A stretch of 64,000 nt of DNA, from assembly GCF_003952225.1 (NCBI RefSeq), contig NZ_CP034437.1, forward strand, positions 5,752,001-5,816,000, read 5' to 3'. Position 1 is the stretch's first letter. Every line of letters begins with the position of its first letter. The notes under the pieces are model-generated. The model saw only the letters and a list, made by a program, of their open reading frames with translations, searched no databases and was not told the origin of the DNA. The DNA comes from Paenibacillus albus. Lineage in GTDB: Bacteria > Bacillota > Bacilli > Paenibacillales > Paenibacillaceae. Shown here piece by piece: positions 24,159 to 34,538 of this stretch. The translations under genes were made by a program, and so were the position numbers.

Positions 24159-25931
24159 TTAGGTGTTGTGCGGAAGATGAATAACGACGCTTGTTCCTTC
24201 ACCCGGGACCGAAGTAATACGAATGCCGTACTCTTCGCCGTAAGCCATCCTAATGCGAGAAATTGTATTCTTGATGCCAATGGAAGCCGAATCTTTATAC
24301 AAGATGGCTTCAATCCCTTCCTTGCTGATTCCCCGTCCATTATCGCGAATTTCAAAATACCTGTTCTCACTCTCCGTCCAGCCGCGAATGCCGATGAGCC
24401 CGCCTTCCTCAAGCTGACTGAAGCCATGCACAATCGCATTCTCGACAAAAGGCTGGAACAACAGCCGAGGCAGCTTCTCTTCGTAGAGCGAAGGCTCAAT
24501 CTCATAGGTGACGCCGAACTTGCCTTCAAACCGCGCCCCCATGATGTAAAAGTAATTTCGCATCCATTCCAGCTCTTCCGACAGATGGACGGCTCCCCAT
24601 TCCTTGCGAGACGTGTAATGCAGCATATTGGATAAGCAGACCAGCATCTTGCTTAGTTCCTTCTGGTTGTTCTCGATCGCAGTCCAATTCATGATATTGA
24701 GCGTATTGTACAGAAAATGGGGATTCATCTGCATATTGAGCGCGTGGATCTCCGCTTCCTTTTCTTTTAGCTTAATCTCATAGTTTTCCTTGACCAGCAT
24801 CTGAATGCGGTCATTCATCCGATTGAATCGCTGCGAGAGCAGTCCGAATTCATCATTTCTCGCCACTTCCACACGAGTCTGAAAATCGCCATCGCCTACC
24901 AATCGCATCGCACTCATCAATTTCTTGATAGGACCGGTAATGCGGCCGAGAATGAAATACGCGAACAGCAGCGCAACACCGCTCAAAGCGAGGGCGCTTA
25001 CGAGTGTTGTCGTGCGGATGACAGGAACGAGACCGCTCACGAGAGCGGATTGCGGTGTAATGACAATTGAGAGCCAGCCTGTCACCTCCGACCGGTCGAA
25101 GCTGACGATTTGATTCCGCCCGTCCAGCTTCAGCCGCTGCGACCCGCTGCCCTTCGCATGGAGCGTTTCAATCCAGTCCCGCTTATAACGCTTCGTGACC
25201 TGCTCTTTGTCGCTGGATGCTACAACGATATCATCTTGATTCAGCACCATATAGGTGGAGCCGGCTGGAATGCTTTGCTCGAACATCTCGTCCAGCACCG
25301 TGGATTTGTAACTGATCGTCAGCACAGGCCGTTCGACGTTGGGCTTCAGCTTCACAAGCGTACTGTCATCCATATGCGAAAAATTCAGCAGCCGGGTCGC
25401 AGAGAATAAGTAGCGGTATTCGAATGTCCCCTTCTTCAGCCAGGACTGATTGAACATTTGAATGAAATCGTATGTCGGATACCAGACCATTTTCCCCGCC
25501 GCCTGTTCAGCTTCTTTATAAATTTGCGATTGCGCGGGATCGCCTTGGGGCATCGACCGCGTAGTACCAAAGCTAAAGTATGTGGTCCAGAGCTGCGCGG
25601 AATATACATCTTCGTTCTGGGAGAAATACTTGCTCAAGATGGTAGACACTTGGCGGTCGGCGGCCACAAGCTCCTCTTCGTGGTCAGGATGCAGATTGTT
25701 GAAAATTTGAAACAAGTCCTTGTCCACGAACAAAGCCCGGCTATTCTGTTCTGCAAGGCCTAGCTTCGTATCGATAACATCATTATTCTTCTTCACGACG
25801 GCATACACGTTCTTCTGCGCCTGCTCCGTAACGACATTCAAGCTCGTTCGGTAAAACAGCGTGCTGAGCACGAACAGCGGCAGCGCGATCAGAATCAAGT
25901 AGCTGAGCAAGAGCCTCGCTCGAAAAGTCAT
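24159..25931 (-). CDS. YesM-like sensor histidine kinase
   Basis: 590 residues: a transmembrane helix near residues 8-27, an extracellular sensor (about 30-290), a second transmembrane helix (VIRTTTLVSALALSGVALLF), a HAMP domain (RITGPIKKLMSAMRLVGDGD), the His_kinase block MNPHFLYNTLNIMNW with phosphorylatable His, and an ATPase domain (FVENAIVHGF, RDNGRGIS). It senses an extracellular sugar or transporter state and phosphorylates the regulator encoded just upstream, whose reading frame it overlaps by four bases. YesM/YesN pairs typically activate adjacent carbohydrate operons, here the ABC importer and GH127 enzyme. Confidence 0.95.
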   Translation of the reverse strand: MTFRARLLLSYLILIALPLFVLSTLFYRTSLNVVTEQAQKNVYAVVKKNNDVIDTKLGLAEQNSRALFVDKDLFQIFNNLHPDHEEELVAADRQVSTILSKYFSQNEDVYSAQLWTTYFSFGTTRSMPQGDPAQSQIYKEAEQAAGKMVWYPTYDFIQMFNQSWLKKGTFEYRYLFSATRLLNFSHMDDSTLVKLKPNVERPVLTISYKSTVLDEMFEQSIPAGSTYMVLNQDDIVVASSDKEQVTKRYKRDWIETLHAKGSGSQRLKLDGRNQIVSFDRSEVTGWLSIVITPQSALVSGLVPVIRTTTLVSALALSGVALLFAYFILGRITGPIKKLMSAMRLVGDGDFQTRVEVARNDEFGLLSQRFNRMNDRIQMLVKENYEIKLKEKEAEIHALNMQMNPHFLYNTLNIMNWTAIENNQKELSKMLVCLSNMLHYTSRKEWGAVHLSEELEWMRNYFYIMGARFEGKFGVTYEIEPSLYEEKLPRLLFQPFVENAIVHGFSQLEEGGLIGIRGWTESENRYFEIRDNGRGISKEGIEAILYKDSASIGIKNTISRIRMAYGEEYGIRITSVPGEGTSVVIHLPHNT

Positions 25932-27556
25932 GGTGCTCCCTCACTTCCGGATTGCTTCGATTCCATATGCTTGTACGCTTCCGGAGACACCCCGACCTGC
26001 CGCTTGAACACGCGTGTGAAATATTTCGTATCCCGATAGCCGCACTGCTCCGAAATTTCGTAAATTTTAAGCTGTCCGGCACCAAGGAGCTCCTTGGCCC
26101 GCCGCATGCGTGCCTCCATGAGATGGTCGGAGAATGAGCGTCCGGTCCGGCTTTTGATTAAAGTGCTGAAGTACGAAGCGTTGAAGTGATATCGCTCAGC
26201 CGCCATCTCGAGCGTCACGTCCTCCTGGTAATGTTCCTGGATCCAGCTTAAGCATTTCTCCAGCATCTGTTCGTTGCGGCCTTGCTTTCGCACATTCAGC
26301 GAACGGTGCACCTCGCTCAGACGTAGAAGCAGCAGTTCCATTAGAGCACCACTGCTCGAACATACCGGAATCTCCGAAACAGCCGTTTCGGTGAGAGCGC
26401 TTCCAAGTTGCGGAGGAACAATGTCTTTGGTTCGACTTTTGATCTTCATAATGGTCAGCGCCGCGTAATCCTTCATGAGCTTGGGGTCAGCATGGCCGTT
26501 TGCCGCGAGCATCTCGAATGCAGTGCGACACAACGTCTCAGCAGCTGCCATGGTCGGCTCCTGCAGCGCTTCAAACAGCTGCTCTCCATCCAGCCGGAAG
26601 ACGGCTTCCGACAGCGGACTCAACTCCGAGCCATTCACAATACCCCGCCATTCGTCGTGGAACGTATACGCCAGCGCGGTTTGCGCCCGTCGATACAAAT
26701 GAGGGATATGCGCACCACTCCTCGTATCCGGTTCTGCCGCTGCTGACATAACCCCGATTCCGTGGGTCAGAGTCGCTCCATCGTGCTTGAGCACCGTAAG
26801 CGCTGACATCGCAGCACGAAGTTCTCCGATCATCTCCGCCATCGGCTGACGAAGACGCAGCGCCGTGACGATCCGGATGCTTTGGCCCGGCTCGGATTGC
26901 AGCGAAAACACGCAGACTTGTCCGAATGCCGATCCTGCCTGTTCCAACTGATCGGTCAGCGCTTGGAGCAGCGCCGGCAGATCGTCCGCTTCGCTCTTCC
27001 TGCTATTAATTTCAGTCAGCATAATGGCGTCGACCTCCCGCAGCATCGCCCAGTCCGCCAGCTCCTCCCGCTTCTCCGGCGACAAATCGCCGCTCAGCCA
27101 CAAATGGAGCAACCGGCTTCGATAGGCGGTTGAAGCGAGCTGTAGGCGCTGCTTCAACTCGGCAGACTCGCCCCGCTCCTTCTTCTCTGCAGCGAGCTGC
27201 GATTCCATCCGCTGCAGCAGTTCTTCAACCTTGTCCGCATCGATTGGCTTGAGCAAATAGTCATAAGCACCATGCCGGATCGCAGTTTGGGCAAACTCGA
27301 ACAGATTGAATGCCGATACCATCACGATTTTCGTTCGTATGCCCTCCTCGGCCACCAGCTTCAATAAAGCAAGTCCATCCATATTCGGCATTTGAATATC
27401 GCTAAGCACCACGTCAGGAGTCTCCGACCGAATGCATGCGAGTGCAATTTCCCCGTCCTTAGCCACCAACACCCGCGCATTCGGGCGCATCGTCTGGACC
27501 ATGGCGGCCATCCCGCGCAGATGCCGCGGTTCATCATCCACGATGAGAATGTTCAT
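25928..27556 (-). CDS. YesN-like AraC-type response regulator
   Basis: 542 residues. The receiver domain (NILIVDDEPRHLRG, phosphoacceptor in PDVVLSDIQMPNMDG, Lys in YDYLLKPID) covers residues 1-120. A long middle region of unknown fold follows. A C-terminal AraC/XylS double helix-turn-helix ends the protein (YFSTLIKSRTGRSFSDHLMEARM and YEISEQCGYRDTKYFTRVFKR). ATG 27556 is chosen over GTG 27565 because AAGAGGTG sits 6 bases before it. First gene of the two-component pair; likely activates the downstream sugar-uptake genes. Confidence 0.95.
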   Translation of the reverse strand: MNILIVDDEPRHLRGMAAMVQTMRPNARVLVAKDGEIALACIRSETPDVVLSDIQMPNMDGLALLKLVAEEGIRTKIVMVSAFNLFEFAQTAIRHGAYDYLLKPIDADKVEELLQRMESQLAAEKKERGESAELKQRLQLASTAYRSRLLHLWLSGDLSPEKREELADWAMLREVDAIMLTEINSRKSEADDLPALLQALTDQLEQAGSAFGQVCVFSLQSEPGQSIRIVTALRLRQPMAEMIGELRAAMSALTVLKHDGATLTHGIGVMSAAAEPDTRSGAHIPHLYRRAQTALAYTFHDEWRGIVNGSELSPLSEAVFRLDGEQLFEALQEPTMAAAETLCRTAFEMLAANGHADPKLMKDYAALTIMKIKSRTKDIVPPQLGSALTETAVSEIPVCSSSGALMELLLLRLSEVHRSLNVRKQGRNEQMLEKCLSWIQEHYQEDVTLEMAAERYHFNASYFSTLIKSRTGRSFSDHLMEARMRRAKELLGAGQLKIYEISEQCGYRDTKYFTRVFKRQVGVSPEAYKHMESKQSGSEGAP

Positions 27557-27611
27557 TTCGTTCACCTCTTGGCTTAATCAGACAATTGTTTCCTCTTACA
27601 GTACTACGTCA

Positions 27612-27635
27612 TCAGAGCCTTGAATAGAGGTTCAT
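27612..27635 (-). CDS. possible seven-codon leader peptide
   Basis: AAGAGGAG followed 6 bases later by ATG and seven codons (MNLYSRL) then TGA, 56 bases before the start of the response-regulator gene. The RBS is as good as that of the real gene, but so short a frame can arise by chance and no attenuator hairpin is obvious after it. Confidence 0.2.
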   Translation of the reverse strand: MNLYSRL

Positions 27636-27704
27636 CTGATTCTCCTCTTGTTAACACCAGGAAGCTTCGTGCAGTATCAATATTGGGAATACGCCCTCAG
27701 CAGA

Positions 27705-27731
27705 AAAACTGCCCCCTAAAAGGAGGCAGCT
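27705..27731 (-). terminator. intrinsic terminator of the large surface-protein gene
   Basis: Minus strand GCTGCCTCC - TTTTAG - GGGGCAGT then TTTTTCTG, directly after the 2261-residue gene. Confidence 0.75.
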
Positions 27732-27741
27732 TATTCTTCAT

Positions 27742-30700
27742 TTATTGCCTACGGTGAACACCGACCGTCTGCTGAATATTTCCGGCGATGATAATCGTCA
27801 CCGGCGTCACTTTCACCGTGCCGTTGCTATAAATGGCTTTGAAGGTGAACGTTAGCGGGCCTTCAGGCAGCTTCTCAAAATCCGCCTCCCACATCTCTCC
27901 GCTCCAGCTCGTATGCGCAGAGTTCGCCGCAGTCAGGCTTACGGTTACTCCATTCATCGTCACCTTCAATTCATCGGCAATCGTAGCTGTGCCCGTGTCC
28001 GTTGTATTGGCCTTCAGTATGAACCGCTCTCCCGCCCAGAATACTTGATAACCTCGCGGATTGCTCTCATCTCCGGAAGCATTAATGTTGCTCTCTTTGC
28101 GACGCTGATCCCATTGATCCGTGTGCCCCACTTGCCCGCTAATGGTAAGAGGCAGCACAACAAGGAGCTTATTCAATGCAACTGACGGCGCTTTCCCATC
28201 GGAGACGGTCATTTGAACGGTATACGAACCTGGTAGCTGTCCTTTGAAGGTCGGACCTGCAGCAGCATAAGGATAACTGTCCGCATATGTGAAGCTTTGC
28301 TTTGCCCCGGATGGGTCAGTGACCAGATAAGTGATCGTTAAATTATCATGATCAGGATCATCAATTGACGGCAGCAACGTAATCGTGTCGCCTTCATAGA
28401 TGGGCTTCGGCTTCCAATCGAGCCCGGCTGTCGGAGGACGATTAGTCTCGATATAGAAATATCTCGGATCACTATAGTCACTCCAATCGTAGCCATCGAA
28501 CACGTGAACAATAGCATACATACTGACCTTCTCGGGCAAATCCGCGCCTGGTGTCCAGTACTGATCGTCCAGATACTTCACGCCGGACTGATATTCAAGC
28601 ACGCCGCCATAACGGTAGATCTTCATCTCGTACTGTGTCTGTCCATCGCCATCGTTATCGGCGTAGCTCCATTTAAACGTAGGCCGTAGAACGGTCATCT
28701 TCGTCGGATTGTCCTGATCAGCACTGTCTGGAATGTAGATATCCGCGCTAGGGATTTGGTTCACAATGCTCACCTGCTGACTGTATTCAGCTGCAGCTCC
28801 TTCAGAATCTTCAACGATTTGACGTATCGTAAAAAGTCCCATGCTGCTAAATGATTTGCTCCAGTTCGTACGTGAATTGCTCGCAAAGACTTCGGCGCTG
28901 CCTGTCGTCGCGTTCTTGATGTAGTACTCATGCGACAGGTTCGTACGATCGCCGTCCTCTTTATCGTAGGCTTCTGATTCAATGGTTATAGGAACCCCAC
29001 GATACGTACTTTCTGTGCTCGTTGTAAACCCTGGAACTGGCGGCGTATTCGGAGCTGCAAGCGCTGTGATAGTTAGGTTAACAACCGTATAGTCGGACCA
29101 CGCATCGTACTCGTCCCTAACCGCCATTGCAACCTGATAGGTGCCAACTTCCTTCGGACTTACGAGTTTCTTTTCTACGTAGTCGCCGCTAGGGGTAATA
29201 TAGTAGAACTTCTTCTCCATAATGCCCTTCGTAGCCCGATAGTCGATACCCGTGTTCTCCGTAGAGTAATCCGTCGAGCTCTCATATCGGTCAGGATCAT
29301 GGCTGCGGTCCGTCCACATTACGGTATTATCCGCAGAGGAAATGGCTAGTTCAAAATCCGAGATCGGCCGGCGATGAACGGTAATCTTCTTCGTAAACAT
29401 GTTGGACAATTTGCGGTAATCATCAAACGTATCGTCCGGCGATAGATAGTCCGGATTCGGATCATCCTTTGCCCGCAGCCCTACAATGTAATCCCCGACT
29501 TTATCGAACTTCAGCTGCGCATTGCTGAAAGTCTTCCCATTCAGGTCGGACACGCCTTTGTTATGAATAAATCGAGGCGTATGACTAACGCTCCAGGAGT
29601 ATTTACCTTCGGTTGGCGGGTCGCCTTCCGGATCATTAAACACGATGTTGCTGTATTCAACTTCAGCTGCAGCGCTAGTGCCTGATTCATCCAAGATCGC
29701 GTATTGATCCGACCAGATATTCATCTCACTCGCCTGTTTTGCTGAGATTCCCCAGAAGTTTACGTTAGCCTTATCGGAGTAAGGACCAAACCGACCGGAA
29801 GCAAAACTACTGTCCTCGGTTTCGATAATTGGAACCTTATTCAAATAGACAGTTAGCTCTTTGCCGATTGCCTTGACTTTGAACACGGCATTCGTATCAT
29901 TCTTGAACGGATATGACGCGCTGCCAAGCACCGTTCGAGTACCCGCCACATATTTCACGAGCTTCACATCGATTGACGAGCCTTCAACGGCGTATCGATT
30001 ATCTAGATCCTGCATTCGGAAGGAGAACCCATAATCCTGATTGTCGTAGCTCGTTGACGCCATTTTCATCGAGAAGTTCAGTTCCGCGTCTGCATACTCA
30101 TCCTTTGATACAAATTGTCCCAATCGGAAACGTTCCGGAATTGCATTTGTTGAAGGAGCCGTCATCTTAACCAACCACATTAAATTATTATACTTGCTGG
30201 AATAGGGATGATTTAACGTGACAAACAACCCATCGCCAATATACATGAGATACTGAGCACCTTGGATGAACACTGTATTTCCATACTGGTAGTTTTCGTT
30301 ATAGGAGTAGTTGCTCCCTGAAAAATACGGAAAGACCGTCGTATACATATTACTTGCAGTGCCATTATCACCCGTTATTGATGTCCGATAGCCGTCTACG
30401 GTCATAACTTCGGAGTGCTTAGAAGCTTTTCTCGGCACGACCGAACCGTCCCGAAGAATGGAAAAGTCGGCATACGTCGAATCAAACGTATATTGGCTGG
30501 ATACATTTAATACGCTTCCCGAATCAAGGTTTACTGTCTCGACATACGTTGTACAAGTGTACAAAGCAGTACCCTTCGTGAAGCTTCTAGCAATGAGCTC
30601 ACCTTTGACGGAGTTAACGAATAAGACCGGATATTGATCTTCCTTGACGTACGAGGAACCGGTGTAACAAGCTGGTCCCGAAACATACCCTAAACCAGTA

Positions 30701-33700
30701 AGAGTTGTTCTCCATACAAAATCCAAATTTGAATCAAACTTCAGAATTGCCGGTTTCGCTGTAGGAGGTGATCCGCTACACGACTCATATCCATAGTAAT
30801 TCCCCTGCCCATCAGCGTATATCGAGGATGAATCGAGCATACAGGTCGGTACGTTAGGTCTTGCAGCTATAACCTTGCTTGTTACAAGTTCTGCGTTCCG
30901 ATTGAATTCAAACGCTTTCGCTTTGGTAAAGACAACGACATTATCATTCTTTTTGAAAGATGCTACATAGTAAAGATTTCTGCCAGTTGAACTCAGAGAC
31001 GACTTATTCCATCCCTGAGTAGATGCTTTGCTAATTAATGCACCTAAAAAAGCATCATAGGTGTAAACATCGTTGTTTACAAATACATAGAGCGTTCGAT
31101 CTGCAAGCTCAAAGCTGACACTATCTGTTTCTTTATAACTCAAAATAAAATCATAAGGTGAACCGCCGTCATACGTGACAACCGTATTTCCATTATAGGC
31201 CGTATCCTTCGAGGTTTTAGATAGCTTGGATTTGTTCATAGCATAAATGGATTTACCGTAACTATCTAAAAAGTAGAAATAAGTTGCATTCGTTCGCATG
31301 ACGGGAACATCATATATACTAATCGCACGATCATTTTTACCCGGTATCGGTTGATAAAGGGCTGATCCTGTGCCGGACCGATAAGGTGAGAGACTATTTG
31401 CCCCATAACCAAAATCAAAACCAGGTTCTGTCATGTTCTCGTCATATAGGATATTCCCAACATTCTGAGTCCAAAAGTGAGAGTATTGATGCTCCGATTG
31501 CTTCCCGATTCCACCTTCGAGCGTGCCGTTCCGAATCGTCCAATTCACTTTCGGATTCTTAACACGGTCTCCCGTATTCATATCAAACAAATCCCAGGTA
31601 TCAAGAATGTCTTGCGCGGCGTAGCTCTTCGGAATATTCAAATCAGGCTGCGGGTTCTTCCCTTCTACATCGAACGAAACTTCTGGTGCTAGATTCGTGA
31701 CGTTAAGTGTGAAGGATAATGCTGTCCATCCGGACGTATCGCCGCTCATTCCATACTCTTCGGTTACCTTCACGTAGAAGAGATATTTCCCGACCTTGTT
31801 CGGTACAAAAGTCAGCTCATCGAGCGTGCCATTAATATCCTGCCAATCATTATCGTTGAAGCCGTTATGATTCGCATCATATTTGTACTTGTACTCTGCT
31901 TTAACAATCTGATCTCCATCCGGACTGACTGATATATTCGGGATCGTCACCGTTTCTCCCCTCAGCCCCACACTCGGAACCTGGAGCTTTGCAATTGGCG
32001 GCAAGTCCGGCTTCACGTTAATGGAGCATCTACCAGGTTCAAGCGATTTTAATCCTGAACTATCGTAGACATCCAAACTTACAACTGCCTTTATATCCGC
32101 ATTCGTCGTATTTTCATAGAACGTTTGCATATTGGTCCACTCGTCGCGACTGTGATTAATCGTGCGACTGCTTACTGGACTGTAGCTGTTGCTGGCATCA
32201 AATAAAGACATATTGACAGGTCGATTCGAGGTCACATCTACCGGACATTTCGCTACGGGAATGGGGTTTTGCGGAACTACATTGACAGCTGTACAGGCTG
32301 TTGCAGTTGCACCGAACGTATCTCTCATCAGCCCGCATACAAAGTGATAGCCTAGCGTGTCCATTTTCAGGCCATACTGGCCATCACCGGCTTTTGGACT
32401 CTTGGTTGGTATGGACTGGACAAACTCATCGCCATTTAAGAAGTCAAAACCCATGAACTCAATTGCGTCACCATCAGGATCATGCGGCGTTGGGATAGAG
32501 GGGTCCGTGATGACAATTAAGTTGAGCACCGTGTTCACAACAACCTCATTGACCGGAGTCTTCTTGTCACTTGAATACACATAGCCTATCTGAAACTCAG
32601 GCGGGTTGTTGATGGCAGGTCCGCTTATATCTAGAGATTTCGGTCCAATCCAATCCGAAGTACCGCAATCGGTGACGATCTTCATAGAAACATCGTGACT
32701 GCCAATTCCAATATTCCATGGATAGCTGCTATACGGATAGTTAGAATCCGTGGTCATGCCACTAATATTAGAGCTTTGCCATGTGGTCCCGTCATGTTCA
32801 ATTTTGTAGTAGTGGGACTGATAGACGCAGCCGTTCAGTTGAAAGTCTTTCGGATGCAGCTTAAATGAGTCTTTAAAAGAGATAATTGGCGGAAGAACAT
32901 CAAAGTCTCCTGTAAATTTGGCAGGCTTCTCATAAAAGAACGAGACAAAGCCTTTACTGTTGCCAGTGGGACTCAGATACACCGATTGGCTGGTTAAACC
33001 AGTTTGCAAATCCGAAAACCCTACGTAAGATAGATTGCTCCCCTTGAAGTTTCCATACTGGTCGTCATATCCATAGGGCTTGTTAAATGGCAGCGAGCTA
33101 ACATCTTCTACTGTAAGCTTCGCTTGCTTATAGGCACCAGTGGGTCCTTCCCTCACCATATGTCGGATCTGGACTTGGCCAGCAATACTTTTCTCATAGT
33201 AAAAGGTGATATAGGCTTCAGTTTGAGAAGTCGTGAGGTTAACTGTCTGGTCAGCGGGCTGACCTAGGTAATCAATATACGTGATCGGCGATTGGTTGCT
33301 TCCCGTGGATTTTCCATACTGGCTGTCAGCCTTATAATTATCCTTATAAGGAATAGCGGAGATGGGGATGAGTTCTTCCTTGGCTTGCGCGTACGTACCA
33401 GTCGGTCCGTTTTTTACCATATGCCTAATATGAACTTCGCCCTTCTTACCCAGCGTATAGTAGAAATTCAGATAGATGGTATTTCCATAGGTTTCTGTAT
33501 TATATGTACCGATTTCGTATTCAGATGGGGCCGAAACTTTGAGGTTGGCGGTTGGGTCTCCCCCATTCGTTGCCTTCTTGTAGCCTGAGTACGTGTAGCC
33601 CGATCCAACAGCTGGCTCATCGTGTGTGAAGGTCGGATACGTTTGGCCGTGTTTAAGCACCTGTTCCCGATCGAGCAATCCGGCCACTTTATTCAGCGAC

Positions 33701-34527
33701 TTGCCGTCCTCGTTGTAGTGCTTAATGACAATCTTGCCTATCCGATCGTAGTAGTAATTCACTCGGTACGTGTCAAACGAGCCATCATAGGTGATACTCG
33801 GCGTCCCGCTCTGATAAGCGGTCGATGCCGGGTCAGTGTCATTGGTGGTCTTTTTATACTTCCCTGCGTAGGCGTAGTTCGGGTTCGTTCCTGGGGCAGG
33901 CGGATAGGTGGAACCTACCGTCATACCACCAGATTTGCTCGGGATAATGTCATCGATCGACTTGCCGTCGGTTGTGTAGTTGTGGGTTTCGTAGGATGGC
34001 GTGATTTCTATGGTTGCCTGGAAAGTGACAGTGATAGGAAAAGGATAAATGTAACCCGGGCTTCCGCCGCAAATATCGTATGCGTATCCATACACTCCTT
34101 TCCCAGAATTACCCGAAATGGTGACCAGGTTATTCTCTATTTTAGGTTTTCCTTGTAGAGCTGGATCAGCATCCCCCCTCATAGAAACTGAAAATGGGAC
34201 AGGATTTTTCACTTGGGAATATGTATAGATATTTCCATTTGAATCAGTCCATTTCGCATCTGTAGGAGTAGATATCCCGGCAGCTGTATGCACAAATTTT
34301 TTAAAAGGTTCTCCGCCATTATCTGGTGACGTCTGAACACCATCAATCGTACTATTTGTACTCCAGTGTCCATCAAGATGCTTACACCAATAATAGCCTG
34401 GATCAAAATCTTTGGTTGCTGTTACTTTTCGAGTAGATGCTTCAACAGAATCATTAAAAGTCGGTAGGAAAAATACAATTATAGATAGAATTACAACGAT
34501 TGATATTATTGCTTTTTTACTCTTCAT
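27742..34527 (-). CDS. very large secreted multidomain surface protein
   Basis: 2261 residues with an N-terminal signal peptide (MKSKKAIISIVVILSIIVFF). About residues 180-550 hold MucBP-like repeats (VIKHYNEDGKSL, then two clear copies of HIRHMVKNGPTG / QIRHMVREGPTG ending in FYYEK). Next come PKD/Ig-like domains (GDQIVKAEYKYKYDANHNG; DPDHDNLTITY), a middle part with propeller-like blades (YFLDSYGKSIYAMNKSK), a LamG-like segment (GFSFRMQDLDNRYAVEG), then more PKD-like repeats (NTPPVPGF; NRPPTAGL). There is no LPXTG or membrane anchor. It lies 11 bases after an SLH-protein gene, so that SLH protein may tether it. Codon third positions seem less GC-rich at its N-terminus. Confidence 0.88.
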   Translation of the reverse strand: MKSKKAIISIVVILSIIVFFLPTFNDSVEASTRKVTATKDFDPGYYWCKHLDGHWSTNSTIDGVQTSPDNGGEPFKKFVHTAAGISTPTDAKWTDSNGNIYTYSQVKNPVPFSVSMRGDADPALQGKPKIENNLVTISGNSGKGVYGYAYDICGGSPGYIYPFPITVTFQATIEITPSYETHNYTTDGKSIDDIIPSKSGGMTVGSTYPPAPGTNPNYAYAGKYKKTTNDTDPASTAYQSGTPSITYDGSFDTYRVNYYYDRIGKIVIKHYNEDGKSLNKVAGLLDREQVLKHGQTYPTFTHDEPAVGSGYTYSGYKKATNGGDPTANLKVSAPSEYEIGTYNTETYGNTIYLNFYYTLGKKGEVHIRHMVKNGPTGTYAQAKEELIPISAIPYKDNYKADSQYGKSTGSNQSPITYIDYLGQPADQTVNLTTSQTEAYITFYYEKSIAGQVQIRHMVREGPTGAYKQAKLTVEDVSSLPFNKPYGYDDQYGNFKGSNLSYVGFSDLQTGLTSQSVYLSPTGNSKGFVSFFYEKPAKFTGDFDVLPPIISFKDSFKLHPKDFQLNGCVYQSHYYKIEHDGTTWQSSNISGMTTDSNYPYSSYPWNIGIGSHDVSMKIVTDCGTSDWIGPKSLDISGPAINNPPEFQIGYVYSSDKKTPVNEVVVNTVLNLIVITDPSIPTPHDPDGDAIEFMGFDFLNGDEFVQSIPTKSPKAGDGQYGLKMDTLGYHFVCGLMRDTFGATATACTAVNVVPQNPIPVAKCPVDVTSNRPVNMSLFDASNSYSPVSSRTINHSRDEWTNMQTFYENTTNADIKAVVSLDVYDSSGLKSLEPGRCSINVKPDLPPIAKLQVPSVGLRGETVTIPNISVSPDGDQIVKAEYKYKYDANHNGFNDNDWQDINGTLDELTFVPNKVGKYLFYVKVTEEYGMSGDTSGWTALSFTLNVTNLAPEVSFDVEGKNPQPDLNIPKSYAAQDILDTWDLFDMNTGDRVKNPKVNWTIRNGTLEGGIGKQSEHQYSHFWTQNVGNILYDENMTEPGFDFGYGANSLSPYRSGTGSALYQPIPGKNDRAISIYDVPVMRTNATYFYFLDSYGKSIYAMNKSKLSKTSKDTAYNGNTVVTYDGGSPYDFILSYKETDSVSFELADRTLYVFVNNDVYTYDAFLGALISKASTQGWNKSSLSSTGRNLYYVASFKKNDNVVVFTKAKAFEFNRNAELVTSKVIAARPNVPTCMLDSSSIYADGQGNYYGYESCSGSPPTAKPAILKFDSNLDFVWRTTLTGLGYVSGPACYTGSSYVKEDQYPVLFVNSVKGELIARSFTKGTALYTCTTYVETVNLDSGSVLNVSSQYTFDSTYADFSILRDGSVVPRKASKHSEVMTVDGYRTSITGDNGTASNMYTTVFPYFSGSNYSYNENYQYGNTVFIQGAQYLMYIGDGLFVTLNHPYSSKYNNLMWLVKMTAPSTNAIPERFRLGQFVSKDEYADAELNFSMKMASTSYDNQDYGFSFRMQDLDNRYAVEGSSIDVKLVKYVAGTRTVLGSASYPFKNDTNAVFKVKAIGKELTVYLNKVPIIETEDSSFASGRFGPYSDKANVNFWGISAKQASEMNIWSDQYAILDESGTSAAAEVEYSNIVFNDPEGDPPTEGKYSWSVSHTPRFIHNKGVSDLNGKTFSNAQLKFDKVGDYIVGLRAKDDPNPDYLSPDDTFDDYRKLSNMFTKKITVHRRPISDFELAISSADNTVMWTDRSHDPDRYESSTDYSTENTGIDYRATKGIMEKKFYYITPSGDYVEKKLVSPKEVGTYQVAMAVRDEYDAWSDYTVVNLTITALAAPNTPPVPGFTTSTESTYRGVPITIESEAYDKEDGDRTNLSHEYYIKNATTGSAEVFASNSRTNWSKSFSSMGLFTIRQIVEDSEGAAAEYSQQVSIVNQIPSADIYIPDSADQDNPTKMTVLRPTFKWSYADNDGDGQTQYEMKIYRYGGVLEYQSGVKYLDDQYWTPGADLPEKVSMYAIVHVFDGYDWSDYSDPRYFYIETNRPPTAGLDWKPKPIYEGDTITLLPSIDDPDHDNLTITYLVTDPSGAKQSFTYADSYPYAAAGPTFKGQLPGSYTVQMTVSDGKAPSVALNKLLVVLPLTISGQVGHTDQWDQRRKESNINASGDESNPRGYQVFWAGERFILKANTTDTGTATIADELKVTMNGVTVSLTAANSAHTSWSGEMWEADFEKLPEGPLTFTFKAIYSNGTVKVTPVTIIIAGNIQQTVGVHRRQ

Positions 34528-34538
34528 TAGAAGTCACC

